From Syntrophaceae bacterium UBA6078 (GTDB taxonomy: Bacteria; Desulfobacterota; Syntrophia; Syntrophales; UBA2210): a stretch of 64,000 nucleotides of DNA. The DNA is taken from NCBI GenBank assembly GCA_002428735.1, contig DIXO01000037.1, forward strand, positions 38,282 through 102,281, written 5' to 3'. Position numbers and translations under genes: made by a program. Positions 1-9,195 of the stretch are shown one piece after another (positions within the stretch are counted from its first letter, which is position 1; each line of letters opens with the position of its first letter). The notes under the pieces were generated by a model that saw only the letters and a program-made list of their open reading frames with translations, ran no database searches and was not told the origin of the DNA.

Positions 1-1
1 G

Positions 2-2311
2 GAGTTTCTGACGGAGGTGATGGGCATCCCCCGGGACAGACTGTGGGTCAGCATCTACAAGGACGATGACGAGGCCTTTGCGATTTGGAATACGAAGATG
101 AAGGTCCCCGCGGAGCGGATATCCCGACTGGGCGAAAAGGACAATTTCTGGACCATGGGAGATACCGGTCCGTGCGGTCCCTGCTCCGAGATCCATTTCG
201 ACCAGGGGGAGTCAGCAGGCTGCGGGAATCCTGGCTGCAATATCGAGTGCGAATGCGGACGGTTCGTCGAGGTGTGGAATCTCGTCTTTACGCAGTTCGA
301 TCGTGACGCCTCCGGAAACCTGACCCCCCTCCCCAAACCGAATATCGATACGGGAATGGGACTTGAGCGGCTCGCGGCCGTGATGCAGGGGGTGACCAGC
401 AACTACGATTGTGACCTCTTTCATGAAATTATCTCACATATAGAGGGTGTATCGGGAAAAAAGTACGGGGAAGACGAAGAGGATGACATCGCCATACGGG
501 TTATTGCCGATCACTGTCGCGCCGTCACCTTCCTTATAGCGGACGGGGTCCTGCCCAGCAATGAGGGGAGAGGGTACGTCCTGAGAAGGATTCTGCGCCG
601 CGCCTCCCGTTTCGGAAAGCTCCTCGGTTTGGATAAGCCCTTTCTCCATGATCTGGTTCCGGTGGTGATCGAAAAGATGAGGGATTGCTATCCGGAACTC
701 CTGGACAGGGATTCCTATATACGGAAGGTCGTGGTCAATGAGGAAACGCGTTTCATGGAGACCCTTGATACGGGACTGAAGATCCTCAGCGATCAGATCG
801 GTTCCCTGAAAGAAAGGGGAGAAACGGTTATCCCGGGAGAGGTGGTGTTCCGCCTCTACGACACCTTCGGGTTTCCCACCGATCTTACCGCCGAGGTGGC
901 CCGGTCTCACCATCTGACGCTGGATATGGCGGGATTTGATGCCGCCATGGAGACCCAGCGCAGCAAAGCTCGGGAGGCCTGGAAGGGAAGCGGTGAGGAA
1001 GAGGTTGCCGGTGTGTATCGGAAGCTTTCCATGAATGGAATCAAGGCGGAATTTGTCGGTTACGAGGGGAATACGGAAGCCACATCACGGATAGTCGCCA
1101 TCCTGCGGGACGACAAAGAGGTGGACGCCCTTGCCGAGGGAGAGCGCGGCGAGATTTTTGTGGAAAAGACCCCCTTCTACGGCGAGGTCGGAGGACAGGT
1201 GGGGGACGTGGGAATTATCGCAGGAGGCTCGGTCCTCTTTGATGTCTGGGATACCCAGAAGCCCCTGGACGATCTCTTCACCCATATCGGAAAGGTCAGG
1301 AAGGGAACCCTTGCCGTGGGGGACACGGTCGATCTGAAGACGGATGAGGGGATCCGCCGGGCAATCGAGGCAAACCACTCGGGGACCCATGTTCTCCAGG
1401 CGGCCCTGAAGCGTGTGCTGGGAGATCATGTCAAGCAGTCCGGTTCGCTTGTCAATGCGGAACGGCTCCGCTTCGACTTCACCCACTTCGCAAAGATTGA
1501 AGACGACGAGATCGAAGAGGTTGAGCGGATCGCCAATGCCTATATCAGGAGCAACGTCCCGGTCGACACCCGCCTCCTCGCGCGCGAGGAGGCCATGAAG
1601 AGCGGCGCGACAGCTGTCTTTGACGAGAAGTACGGCGAGACCGTCCGCGTGGTCCGGATGGGGGATTACAGCATGGAGCTGTGCGGCGGCACCCATGTTC
1701 TCAGGACCGGGGATATCGGGTTCCTGAAGGTGGTCGGGGAATCATCCATAGCGGCCGGTGTGCGCAGGATTGAGGCGGTGACCGGAGGTGAGGCCGTCAA
1801 ATACGCGGAGGCGGTGGAGAAGGAACTGAAGAACTCGGCCCGGCTCCTCAGGGCGGTTCCTCTGGAGCTGAATCAGCGGATTGAAAAACTGCTGAAGAAT
1901 CAGAAGGATCTTGAGCGGGAGATCGATGCCCTCAAAGGAAAACTCACCGCGAAAGACTCTACGGATCTCCTCGACAAGGTGCGGGAGATCAAGGGGATCA
2001 CAATACTCGCGACCCTGGTCGACGCGCCGGATGGCCGCGCCCTCCGTGATTTTGGGGACAAACTTCGGGACAAACTTTCTTCGGGGGTTATTCTTCTGGG
2101 GAGCCGGGCGGGGGATAAGGCTATGCTCCTGTGCATCGTCACCAAGGATCTGACGGATCGCTACAATGCGGGGAAGATCATTGGGGAGATCGCGCCCATT
2201 GTCGGAGGGAAAGGGGGGGGCCGTCCCGATATGGCCCAGGCGGGGGGGCCTGCCAGAGAAAAGCTGGAGGAGGCCTTGTCCGCACTGGAGGAGATCCTGC
2301 TCAGGGATTAG
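2..2311 (+). CDS. alaS: Alanine--tRNA ligase, 5' end outside window
   Basis: Charges tRNA-Ala with alanine and hydrolyses mischarged tRNA in the cytoplasm. About 769 residues are visible and the reading frame is open to the window edge. Bacterial AlaRS is about 875 residues, so roughly 100 N-terminal residues are missing. Visible are the class II catalytic stretch GDTGPCGPCSEI, the editing-domain zinc ligands HSGTH and later CGGTHV, and the C-terminal DHHA1 domain with its glycine-rich GGKGGGRPDMAQAGG segment. A hydrolase gene follows 51 bp downstream in the same direction. There is no frameshift or missing key residue in the visible part. Family assignment is certain. Confidence 0.98.
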   Translation, partial: EFLTEVMGIPRDRLWVSIYKDDDEAFAIWNTKMKVPAERISRLGEKDNFWTMGDTGPCGPCSEIHFDQGESAGCGNPGCNIECECGRFVEVWNLVFTQFDRDASGNLTPLPKPNIDTGMGLERLAAVMQGVTSNYDCDLFHEIISHIEGVSGKKYGEDEEDDIAIRVIADHCRAVTFLIADGVLPSNEGRGYVLRRILRRASRFGKLLGLDKPFLHDLVPVVIEKMRDCYPELLDRDSYIRKVVVNEETRFMETLDTGLKILSDQIGSLKERGETVIPGEVVFRLYDTFGFPTDLTAEVARSHHLTLDMAGFDAAMETQRSKAREAWKGSGEEEVAGVYRKLSMNGIKAEFVGYEGNTEATSRIVAILRDDKEVDALAEGERGEIFVEKTPFYGEVGGQVGDVGIIAGGSVLFDVWDTQKPLDDLFTHIGKVRKGTLAVGDTVDLKTDEGIRRAIEANHSGTHVLQAALKRVLGDHVKQSGSLVNAERLRFDFTHFAKIEDDEIEEVERIANAYIRSNVPVDTRLLAREEAMKSGATAVFDEKYGETVRVVRMGDYSMELCGGTHVLRTGDIGFLKVVGESSIAAGVRRIEAVTGGEAVKYAEAVEKELKNSARLLRAVPLELNQRIEKLLKNQKDLEREIDALKGKLTAKDSTDLLDKVREIKGITILATLVDAPDGRALRDFGDKLRDKLSSGVILLGSRAGDKAMLLCIVTKDLTDRYNAGKIIGEIAPIVGGKGGGRPDMAQAGGPAREKLEEALSALEEILLRD

Positions 2312-2362
2312 CGTATCTACGGGCACGGGAGAGTATGTGCCGGATGCCGGGGAGGTGATGGC

Positions 2363-3211
2363 ATGGCTGAATTGTTAGCCGATTATGGAAACTTCAGCGG
2401 CGAGGACGGGCTCACCATCTTCTACCGGAAATATGAGGCCGAAGGCGAGAATGCGCGGATGATAATCGCTCATGGCTTGGGCGAACATTCCGGCAGGTAT
2501 GATACTGTGGTCAGCCGGCTCCTCCCCCGGGGGATTTCCGTATGGGCAGCTGACCATCGGGGGCACGGGCAAAGCGATGGCCTCCGGGGGCATGTGTCCT
2601 CCTTCTTCCAGTATGTCGATGATCTCCACAGCCTGGTTGCGCTGTCCCGGGATACGCTGCCTTCGGATGCGAAGATTTTTCTCCTCGGACACAGCCTGGG
2701 AGGACTGATCGCGTTGCGCTTTGCCGCCCGCTTCCCGGAAGTGGTTGACGGGGTGATCATTTCATCCCCGTCCCTCGGGCTTCCGGAGAAACTCCCCTCT
2801 GTCAAGGCCTGCATCGGCAGGATTATGTCTTCCGTGTGGCCGACCCTCAGCCTTGCCAACGGCCTTGATGCGTCGAAGCTGAGTCACGATGAAGGAGTGG
2901 TCCGTGCCTATCTCGATGATCCCCTGGTCCATAACCGTGTCACTGCCCGGTGGTTTACCGAATTTCTCCGTGCCATGGAAGCCGCACGCCGTTCCGGTCC
3001 CACGATACAAGCCCCCCTCCTTATGCAACTCGCGGGGGATGATTACCTGACCAGCGCTGCCGCGTCGGAGCGATTTTTTGAGGGGCTGCCTCTCGCTGAT
3101 AAGACCCTGTATATCTACAAGGATCTCTACCACGAGATATACAACGAGACGGAAGAGGAGAGAAAACGCGTGCTGGATGATCTCGATGCATGGCTCATGA
3201 AGCACCGGTGA
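2363..3211 (+). CDS. Alpha/beta hydrolase, lysophospholipase/monoacylglycerol lipase type
   Basis: A 282-residue cytoplasmic serine hydrolase of the Hydrolase_4 (PldB-like) type, which usually cleaves monoacylglycerols or lysophospholipids. The nucleophile elbow GHSLGG is near residue 109, AHGLGEHSGRY supplies the oxyanion-hole region, the acid is probably in LAGDDYL near residue 225, and the catalytic histidine lies in LYHEIYNE near residue 257. A strong Shine-Dalgarno GGAGGTGA sits 7 bases before the chosen ATG. glpK follows 21 bp later, so the pair may be an operon releasing and then phosphorylating glycerol. The substrate is inferred from the family and this pairing. Confidence 0.85.
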   Translation: MAELLADYGNFSGEDGLTIFYRKYEAEGENARMIIAHGLGEHSGRYDTVVSRLLPRGISVWAADHRGHGQSDGLRGHVSSFFQYVDDLHSLVALSRDTLPSDAKIFLLGHSLGGLIALRFAARFPEVVDGVIISSPSLGLPEKLPSVKACIGRIMSSVWPTLSLANGLDASKLSHDEGVVRAYLDDPLVHNRVTARWFTEFLRAMEAARRSGPTIQAPLLMQLAGDDYLTSAAASERFFEGLPLADKTLYIYKDLYHEIYNETEEERKRVLDDLDAWLMKHR

Positions 3212-3232
3212 CGCGAGGGTGGGTGTATAAAA

Positions 3233-4750
3233 ATGGCGCACTACATTGGAGCGGTCGATCAGGGAACAACGAGCACGCGGTTCATCATCTTTGATCGGTG
3301 CGGGCGGATCATCAGCGCCTACCAGAAGGAGCACAAACAGATCTTTCCCCGACCCGGATGGGTGGAGCATGATCCTCTCGAAATATGGAGAAACTCACAG
3401 GAGGTCATCCGCGGCGCTTTAGCCAGGGCAGGGATCTCCGGGGAAGATCTGGCGGCGATCGGCGTTGCCAACCAGCGTGAAACCACCGTTGTCTGGAACA
3501 GGGACACCGGAAAACCGTACACCAATGCCATTGTGTGGCAGTGCACCCGCACGGGGGAAATCTGTAGCGAGCTCGGCGGTGAAGGCGGCGGTCAGGATCG
3601 ATTCCGGGCGAAAACCGGTCTGCCCATAGCCACCTATTTCTCGGGGCCAAAGATCAAATGGATGCTGGATACCATCCCCGGGATACGCCAGGACGCCCTC
3701 AGGGGGAAGGCCCTCTTCGGCACCATGGAAACCTGGGTGATCTGGTGGCTGACCGGCGGGCCGGACGGCGGCATCCATGAAACGGATGTGACCAACGCCA
3801 GCCGGACCCTGCTCATGGATATTCACACCCTCGCGTGGGATGAGGATATACTGGATATCATGGGTATTCCGCGTCAGATGTTGCCGGCTATTGTCCCTTC
3901 CAGCAACGGAAATTTCACCGGAACAACGTCTCCGGACGGAGCGCTGGGCGCGCGGGTCCCCGTATGCGGTGCCCTCGGTGATCAGCAGGCCGCCCTGGTG
4001 GGGCAGGCCTGCTTCGAGAAAGGGGAAGCAAAAAACACATACGGGACCGGGTGTTTCCTCTTGCTGAATACCGGCACGACGCCGGTCCCTTCCTCTCATG
4101 GTTTGATTACCACCGTTGCCTACCAGATGGGGAACGATACGCCGGTTTACTGCCTCGAAGGTTCCATCGCCATTGCCGGGGCTCTCGTGCAATGGGTGCG
4201 CGACAACATGGGCCTCATATCGCAATCCTCTGAGATTGAGGCCCTCGCTTCCACGGTTGAAGACAGCGGCGGGGTCTATTTCGTCCCTGCCTTTTCGGGT
4301 CTCTTTGCCCCGTACTGGCGCAGCGATGCCCGGGGCGTAATCGTGGGGCTCACGCGGTTTGCCAACAAGGGGCACCTTGCCCGGGCGGTTCTGGATGCGA
4401 GCGCCTATCAGACGAAAGATATTGTCGAGGCCATGAACAGAGATTCCGGGGTTGACCTGTCGGCGCTCAAAGTGGACGGGGGGATGGTGTCGAACGAGAT
4501 GCTGATGCAATTTATCGCGGACATGCTGGGGGTGCCGGTGATCAGACCCCGGATCACCGAAACGACAGCGCTGGGGGCCGCCTATACCGCCGGGCTTGCC
4601 GTGGGATTCTGGTCCGGTCTTGACGAAGTGAAACAGCACTGGACTGAGGAAAAGCGATGGCTTCCCGTGGTGGAACACGCATACCGGGAAAAGCAGTATC
4701 GCGGCTGGAAGAAGGCGGTGGCGCGAACCCTCGGCTGGGTTGACGGGTGA
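3233..4750 (+). CDS. glpK: Glycerol kinase
   Basis: Phosphorylates glycerol to sn-glycerol 3-phosphate with ATP. Its 505 residues match the usual GlpK length. The N-terminal phosphate loop [16 protein letters not shown], the glycerol-binding NQRETTVVW segment, [12 protein letters not shown] near residue 265 and the C-terminal [18 protein letters not shown] are all typical of the FGGY family. It lies 21 bp after a lipase-like hydrolase and upstream of nothing obviously related; no glpF or glpD is present in the window. The ATG follows a short purine-rich leader. No anomalies were seen. Confidence 0.97.
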   Translation: MAHYIGAVDQGTTSTRFIIFDRCGRIISAYQKEHKQIFPRPGWVEHDPLEIWRNSQEVIRGALARAGISGEDLAAIGVANQRETTVVWNRDTGKPYTNAIVWQCTRTGEICSELGGEGGGQDRFRAKTGLPIATYFSGPKIKWMLDTIPGIRQDALRGKALFGTMETWVIWWLTGGPDGGIHETDVTNASRTLLMDIHTLAWDEDILDIMGIPRQMLPAIVPSSNGNFTGTTSPDGALGARVPVCGALGDQQAALVGQACFEKGEAKNTYGTGCFLLLNTGTTPVPSSHGLITTVAYQMGNDTPVYCLEGSIAIAGALVQWVRDNMGLISQSSEIEALASTVEDSGGVYFVPAFSGLFAPYWRSDARGVIVGLTRFANKGHLARAVLDASAYQTKDIVEAMNRDSGVDLSALKVDGGMVSNEMLMQFIADMLGVPVIRPRITETTALGAAYTAGLAVGFWSGLDEVKQHWTEEKRWLPVVEHAYREKQYRGWKKAVARTLGWVDG

Positions 4751-4782
4751 CGAACAGCGCCTGTCTGTATACCAAAAAGCCC

Positions 4783-4812
4783 TTGTTGTGAGGGAGACGT
4801 GTATGACATAAT
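4783..4812 (+). promoter_or_regulatory. Possible sigma70 promoter upstream of the NYN gene
   Basis: TTGTTG at 4783-4788 and CATAAT at 4807-4812 are separated by 18 bp in the 112-bp gap after glpK. The hexamers are only partial matches, so this is a weak prediction. Confidence 0.3.
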
Positions 4813-4862
4813 GATTTTCAGAAAACCTGAGCATAACACCCGTTTTACGGAGGGTACATCCC

Positions 4863-5684
4863 ATGACATACCGATCTGAAACCAGAAACATGGCCCTTTT
4901 CTGCGACTTCGAGAACATCGCGTTAGGTGTTCGTGACGCGAACTACGCGCAATTCGACATCGACAAGGTGATCGAACGGCTCTTGCTGAAAGGGAATATC
5001 GTGGTCAAAAAGGCGTATTGCGACTGGGCGCGCTATAAGGAATTCAAGGCTTCTATGCACGAAGCGTCCTTTGAGCTGATTGAGATTCCCCATCTCCGCC
5101 AGGCGGGGAAGAATTCTGCCGATATTCGCATGGTTGTTGACGCCCTCGACCTGTGCTACACGAAAGAGCACCTTGACACCTTCGTCATCATCAGCGGAGA
5201 TTCCGATTTCTCGCCGCTGGTGAGCAAACTGCGGGAAAACAACAAAATCGTCATTGGCGTGGGCGTCAAAAACTCGACATCGGATCTGCTTATGGCGAAC
5301 TGCGATGAGTTTATCTATTACGACGACCTTGTCCGCCTTCAGCCGCCCCGGAAAAAAACCAGAGGGAAGGAACCGGCCTCCAAGCCGGCGAGACCCTCGA
5401 CCGCGAAAACCGCCAAACCCCCTGAAGACAAGAAGCAAGAGGCCTGGGATCTGATTGTCGAGACCTACGAGGCCCTGGTTGAGGAACGGGGTGAAGGTGA
5501 GAAGATATGGGGTTCCATGATCAAACAGACCTTGAAGCGACGAAAGCCCGGTTTTAGCGAATCCTATTATGGGTTCCGGTCGTTCAGCCAGCTTCTGGAG
5601 GAGGCGGAGGCGCAGGGAATCCTTGAGTTGGAGCGTGAAGAAAAATCAGGCGGCCTCATTATCAAGAACTGCCATGTAGCATGA
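4863..5684 (+). CDS. NYN-domain (LabA/DUF88-like) protein with C-terminal OST-HTH-like domain
   Basis: A 273-residue protein. Residues 8-150 form a NYN (PIN-like) ribonuclease fold: FCDFENIALG carries the first acidic residues, HLRQAGKNSADIRMVVDALDL the middle acids and IISGDSDFSPLV the conserved GDSDF. A basic, proline-rich linker (about 155-190) joins a C-terminal domain (about 195-270) with the IWGSMIKQTLKRRKPGF pattern of the OST-HTH/LOTUS RNA-binding domain. It probably binds and may cleave RNA. The strong leader GGAGG-TACATCCC-ATG supports the start. It stands alone between glpK and cfa; the target is unknown. Confidence 0.85.
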   Translation: MTYRSETRNMALFCDFENIALGVRDANYAQFDIDKVIERLLLKGNIVVKKAYCDWARYKEFKASMHEASFELIEIPHLRQAGKNSADIRMVVDALDLCYTKEHLDTFVIISGDSDFSPLVSKLRENNKIVIGVGVKNSTSDLLMANCDEFIYYDDLVRLQPPRKKTRGKEPASKPARPSTAKTAKPPEDKKQEAWDLIVETYEALVEERGEGEKIWGSMIKQTLKRRKPGFSESYYGFRSFSQLLEEAEAQGILELEREEKSGGLIIKNCHVA

Positions 5685-5724
5685 CTGGTCAGGTTACTCG
5701 GCAATCACTTCTTCGCTTCACAGC

Positions 5725-5746
5725 CCGGGTTGCCCCGGCCCCGTTT
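5725..5746 (+). terminator. Weak candidate terminator after the NYN gene
   Basis: A CCGGG/CCCGG stem with TTGC loop at 5725-5738 is followed by CCCCG and a short T run. The U-tract is short, so this is tentative. Confidence 0.25.
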
Positions 5747-5790
5747 TCATGCAAACCAGCCATTTTTTTTGACAGTTTTTTCTGCCAGTC

Positions 5791-5818
5791 TTGACAAAAG
5801 AATCATAGGGTGTACAAA
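5791..5818 (+). promoter_or_regulatory. Probable sigma70 promoter for cfa
   Basis: A perfect -35 TTGACA (5791-5796) and TACAAA (5813-5818) are 16 bp apart, about 115 bp upstream of cfa. The upstream run of T residues resembles an UP element. The 250-bp gap 5685-5934 holds nothing else recognisable. Confidence 0.5.
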
Positions 5819-5934
5819 TAAGCCACTCGGCGGCGTAGCACGGGTATCCGGGAGCGGCATTTCCATTACCGGTTCTGTTCCCCCCGTGATTGCGGCGCTG
5901 ATCACCCTATTTTTACGGGAGGCTTCAATGAGCA

Positions 5935-7062
5935 ATGGAACCCTTCAGAAAGCAGGTAGAGACATTTCTTGACGAGGCGGACGTGCGAATCGGCGGCACC
6001 CGTCCCTGGGATATCGCCGTTCACAACGATTCATTCTATCAGCGAGTTCTGTCAAAAGGCTCCATGGGGCTGGGAGAGTCCTACATGGATGGATGGTGGG
6101 ACAGCCCGGCCCTGGATCAGTTTTTCGACCGGGTCCTGTCCGCGGACCTGGATGAGAAGGTCAGGGACTGGAAGGTGATCATGCAAGCCGTCAGGGCGAG
6201 CCTCTTCAACCTTCAGAAAAAGTCCCGGGCTTTTCAGGTCGGGCAACGTCACTACGATCTGGGGAATGAGCTCTACCGGGCGATGCTCGATACGAGCATG
6301 ACTTACTCCTGTGGCTACTGGGAAGAAGCCACGACGCTTGACGAGGCGCAAGAGGCCAAGAACGATCTTATTGCCCGTAAGATGAATCTCAGGCAGGGAA
6401 TGAAGATTCTCGATATCGGCTGTGGCTGGTGCGGTTTTGCCCGGCACGCCGCAGATGCCTGCGGCGCGGAGGTTGTGGGGGTGACGGTTTCGGAGGAGCA
6501 GGCGAAACTGGGGGGGAAGCTGTGCGCCGGGCGTCCGGTAGAGGTGCGGCTCCAAGACTACCGGGAACTGAACGAGCAATTCGATGCCGTCGTCTCCGTC
6601 GGGATGATCGAACATGTGGGGTTAAAGAATTACCGGACCTTCATGAAAATAGTCCAACGCTGTTTGAAAGACGGCGGCATATTCCTCCTCCACACCATAG
6701 GGGGCAACACATCGGTGAGGAAGGGCGAACCCTGGATCGAACGGTATATTTTCCCCAACGGTATGATTCCCTCGATCAAGCAACTCGCGAAATCTTTCGA
6801 GGGACTTTTTGTTGTCGAGGATTGGGAGAATTTCGGAGCTCACTACGACAGGACCCTCATGGCATGGTTTGAAAACTTCGATAAAAACTGGAATACCCTC
6901 AAACACCTTTATGATGAACGATTTTACCGCATGTGGAAATACTATCTGCTCGCCTGCGCCGGATCATTCAGGGCACGAAAAAACCAGCTGTGGCAGATCG
7001 TCCTTTCAAAAGGGGGATTACGCGGGGGGTGGACCATGGCAGAGCCTGCGCCTCGGCCGTGA
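5935..7062 (+). CDS. cfa: Cyclopropane-fatty-acyl-phospholipid synthase
   Basis: Transfers a methylene group from S-adenosylmethionine to cis double bonds of membrane phospholipid acyl chains. The 375 residues align along their whole length with the family: GSMGLGESYMDGWWDSP, VGQRHYDLGNELY, SAM motif I LDIGCGWCGFARHA, SVGMIEHVG, and the C-terminal ACAGSFRARKNQLWQIV. Motif I has Cys where Gly is usual (GCGWGG). The best Shine-Dalgarno (GGGAGG) sits ideally for an out-of-frame ATG 7 bases upstream (5928), so initiation is less clear than function; ATG 5935 gives the expected N-terminus. It is a single gene with its own promoter. Confidence 0.93.
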   Translation: MEPFRKQVETFLDEADVRIGGTRPWDIAVHNDSFYQRVLSKGSMGLGESYMDGWWDSPALDQFFDRVLSADLDEKVRDWKVIMQAVRASLFNLQKKSRAFQVGQRHYDLGNELYRAMLDTSMTYSCGYWEEATTLDEAQEAKNDLIARKMNLRQGMKILDIGCGWCGFARHAADACGAEVVGVTVSEEQAKLGGKLCAGRPVEVRLQDYRELNEQFDAVVSVGMIEHVGLKNYRTFMKIVQRCLKDGGIFLLHTIGGNTSVRKGEPWIERYIFPNGMIPSIKQLAKSFEGLFVVEDWENFGAHYDRTLMAWFENFDKNWNTLKHLYDERFYRMWKYYLLACAGSFRARKNQLWQIVLSKGGLRGGWTMAEPAPRP

Positions 7063-7227
7063 CCGATGGGTTGATTCCAGCCCCTGACGGTGGAGGCGGA
7101 CTGGCGCGAGTGATCAGCGATTCCTTTGACCGTGCGATAGTTCTCAATATTTTTCCCCGGAAGCCGATATACCTGTCAGGCTGTATCTGTCCCACGGCCT
7201 CAATTCAATTACGGGGAGAATAACACA

Positions 7228-7350
7228 ATGCTGATGTTGATGATTGTTTTCTGTTCGTTTCTTGCAGTACCTTATGGTTCTCCGGCACCGCAACGGGTCA
7301 CCGTTACCATAACCGATTCCGCGGGTCGTGCCCGCAGGCACATGAAATAG
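7228..7350 (+). CDS. Tiny ORF with signal peptide, possible remnant
   Basis: A 40-codon ORF starting ATG after ACGGGGA. It opens with a hydrophobic stretch (MLMLMIVFCSFLAVPYG) that could be a signal peptide, followed by RVTVTITDSAGRAR, which resembles the start of the mature part of iron/cobalamin ABC-transporter binding proteins. It ends at TAG, and the frame then stays open into the 59-codon ORF that begins at 7381. It may be the stub of a lost binding-protein gene. Whether it is expressed cannot be told. Confidence 0.3.
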   Translation: MLMLMIVFCSFLAVPYGSPAPQRVTVTITDSAGRARRHMK

Positions 7351-7380
7351 GTCAAGCCGGCAGGGCAAGAGATTGAAGGC

Positions 7381-7560
7381 ATGATCGATTGTCACCACTG
7401 CGAACATTACTATGTCACCTGGGACAAGGAATTCCCCCACGGGTGCCGGGCCATGGGCTTCAAATCAGCCCAGCTTCCTTCCGTCACGGTATTGATGAAC
7501 TCCGATCACCCCTGCCTGTTTTATAAAAAGAAAGAACGAAAGAAACGGGGATTCCAATAA
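7381..7560 (+). CDS. Small cysteine-containing conserved protein
   Basis: A 59-residue ORF. It shows CHHCEHYYVTWDKEFPHGC followed by RAMGFKSAQLPS and HPCLFYKKKE, giving four cysteines in a CxxC...C...C arrangement, which suggests a small metal-binding fold. I recall similar short proteins in deltaproteobacteria and other Gram-negatives, without a known function (from memory, not checked). There is only a weak ribosome site before the ATG. It lies on the plus strand just before the 3' end of the convergent helicase gene. Confidence 0.65.
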   Translation: MIDCHHCEHYYVTWDKEFPHGCRAMGFKSAQLPSVTVLMNSDHPCLFYKKKERKKRGFQ

Positions 7561-7609
7561 CGATGGCAGGCCGTTGTCTCCCTGTCCCCATCTTTCTTCC
7601 ATTATACCC

Positions 7610-8875
7610 TTATCCGTGAACCGCCTGGTGATCGAAGGACCGCTGCCTGAACACTCTACTTCCCTGCGTTTTGGGAGAATAAGACCTTCCGTTGCGCGTT
7701 TTTACCTCCCTCACACCGCTCCTGAGGCCGCGAGGAGCGGTCTGGTCAGCCGGCATGGCAATCGTTAATCCGGCCACGTTGTGGTATGCCAGTTTGTCTC
7801 CCAGGGTTCTTTTCAGAGAATACGCCAGGTCGGCATCCTGCCCGGTCACGAATGTAAAGGCTTCCCCCGTTCTGGAGGCGCGGCCCGTCCTGCCGACGCG
7901 ATGGGTGTAAGCGTCTGTTGTCGCCGGCATATCGTAATTGATGACATGCGATATGTTTGTCACATCAATACCGCGGGCGGCGATATCGGTGGCGACCATG
8001 ATTTCATACCGGCCGTCGCGGAAACCGTCAAGAGCCTTCTGGCGTTTCTGCTGCGTCAGGTTTCCATGCAGGGAAATAACTTTGTATCCTGATTTATCCA
8101 GTTGCCCCGCAACACTTTTCGCCCGTGATTTCGTCCGAGTAAAGACCAGGACGGATTCTCTGTCGGTATGGTCAAGAAGATCTTTGAGCAGGTCGGTCTT
8201 CGTATCCATCCGCACTGGATAAAACCGGTGCGAAACGGTTTCAACGGGGGCGGTGCGGCCGATTCTAATCTGCAGTGGATTGTGCAGGAGATCATCTGCC
8301 AGGTGTTGCACATCTTCGGGCATGGTGGCGGAAAAGAGCAGCGTCTGGCGCTTTGCGGGAAGGCGCTTCACGATTCTTCTGATATCCGGCAGAAAGCCCA
8401 TGTCGAACATGTGATCCGCCTCATCAAGCACCAGAACTTCCACGTGGGATAGGTCCGCGGTGCCGCGGCCCATGTGATCCAAGAGCCGACCAGGGCATGC
8501 GGAGATGATGTCCACATGGTCGTGCAGTTTTTTGATTTGCGCATTGATGTTCACCCCGCCGTAGATGGACGCGCTGCGAAGTTGTGTATTGCGCCCCAGC
8601 CGGCGGATGACTTCGTGGGTCTGTTCGCTGAGCTCCCGCGTCGGAGCGATAATCAGCGCGCGGACATGGCCGCGCGGCCCGTGCGTGAGCCGCTGCAGTA
8701 TGGGCAGGACAAAAGCCGCGGTTTTCCCCGTGCCGGTCTGGGCAAGTCCCATGACATCGCGGCCTTCCAGAATCGGCGTGATTGCCTGTAATTGAATGGG
8801 CGTCGGCGTTGCGTACCCCATGGATTGCACACCGGCCAATATTTTTTTGTCTAACGCGAACTTCTCAAAACTCAT
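7610..8875 (-). CDS. rhlE: DEAD-box ATP-dependent RNA helicase, RhlE-like
   Basis: Unwinds RNA duplexes in ribosome assembly or RNA turnover. It has 421 residues from the chosen start. Motifs in order: Q-motif YATPTPIQ, motif I AQTGTGKT, Ia PTRELSEQ, motif II DEADHMFDMGF, motif III SAT, then VFTRTKSRAKSV, ATDIAARGIDV and HRVGRTGRASRTG. A short basic tail follows. The frame stays open 27 codons upstream, but MSFEKFALD at 8875, preceded by AAGGATGAAGA, matches the family N-terminus. RhlE is favoured over DbpA/SrmB because no extra RNA-binding domain is present. Confidence 0.93.
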   Translation of the reverse strand: MSFEKFALDKKILAGVQSMGYATPTPIQLQAITPILEGRDVMGLAQTGTGKTAAFVLPILQRLTHGPRGHVRALIIAPTRELSEQTHEVIRRLGRNTQLRSASIYGGVNINAQIKKLHDHVDIISACPGRLLDHMGRGTADLSHVEVLVLDEADHMFDMGFLPDIRRIVKRLPAKRQTLLFSATMPEDVQHLADDLLHNPLQIRIGRTAPVETVSHRFYPVRMDTKTDLLKDLLDHTDRESVLVFTRTKSRAKSVAGQLDKSGYKVISLHGNLTQQKRQKALDGFRDGRYEIMVATDIAARGIDVTNISHVINYDMPATTDAYTHRVGRTGRASRTGEAFTFVTGQDADLAYSLKRTLGDKLAYHNVAGLTIAMPADQTAPRGLRSGVREVKTRNGRSYSPKTQGSRVFRQRSFDHQAVHG

Positions 8876-9195
8876 TTCTTCATCCTTCTTTTTAAGATTT
8901 AGTGACATGGGAACCCATCTTAAATTGTTGCGGCTGCTGTGCCTGCGCCGCCCCACGCCGTGACGCTGCGCCGGAAAAACCGGTTACAGACGGTGCGCTT
9001 GAGCTGGATTCTGTTACGATTAGCTGGATTTTCCTGCCGAAGTTTCTAAAGAAGAAAGGTGGGAAGGCAAATAACTATCGTGATCACCGGGCACCTTCTA
9101 CAGGGATATTCTCTCAATAGCAAGGATTATCTTTGACGGAACCGCAGATGAAGACAGCGATCTCCTGACCGTGGCTATTCTACTCCGCCGCGCTG
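8876..9195. other. 320-bp gap between helicase start and cdaA end
   Basis: It contains the leader and promoter region of the helicase (minus strand). Two copies of a short motif like AATCCAGCT lie about 20 bp apart near 9003-9032. No ORF, tRNA or clear terminator was seen. A long leader is common for cold-regulated RNA helicases, but nothing here proves it. Confidence 0.4.

Noticed and set aside
3419..4918. Nearly 500-residue open frame opposite glpK
   Set aside because: Shadow produced by GC-rich codon bias; glpK on the plus strand is unambiguous.
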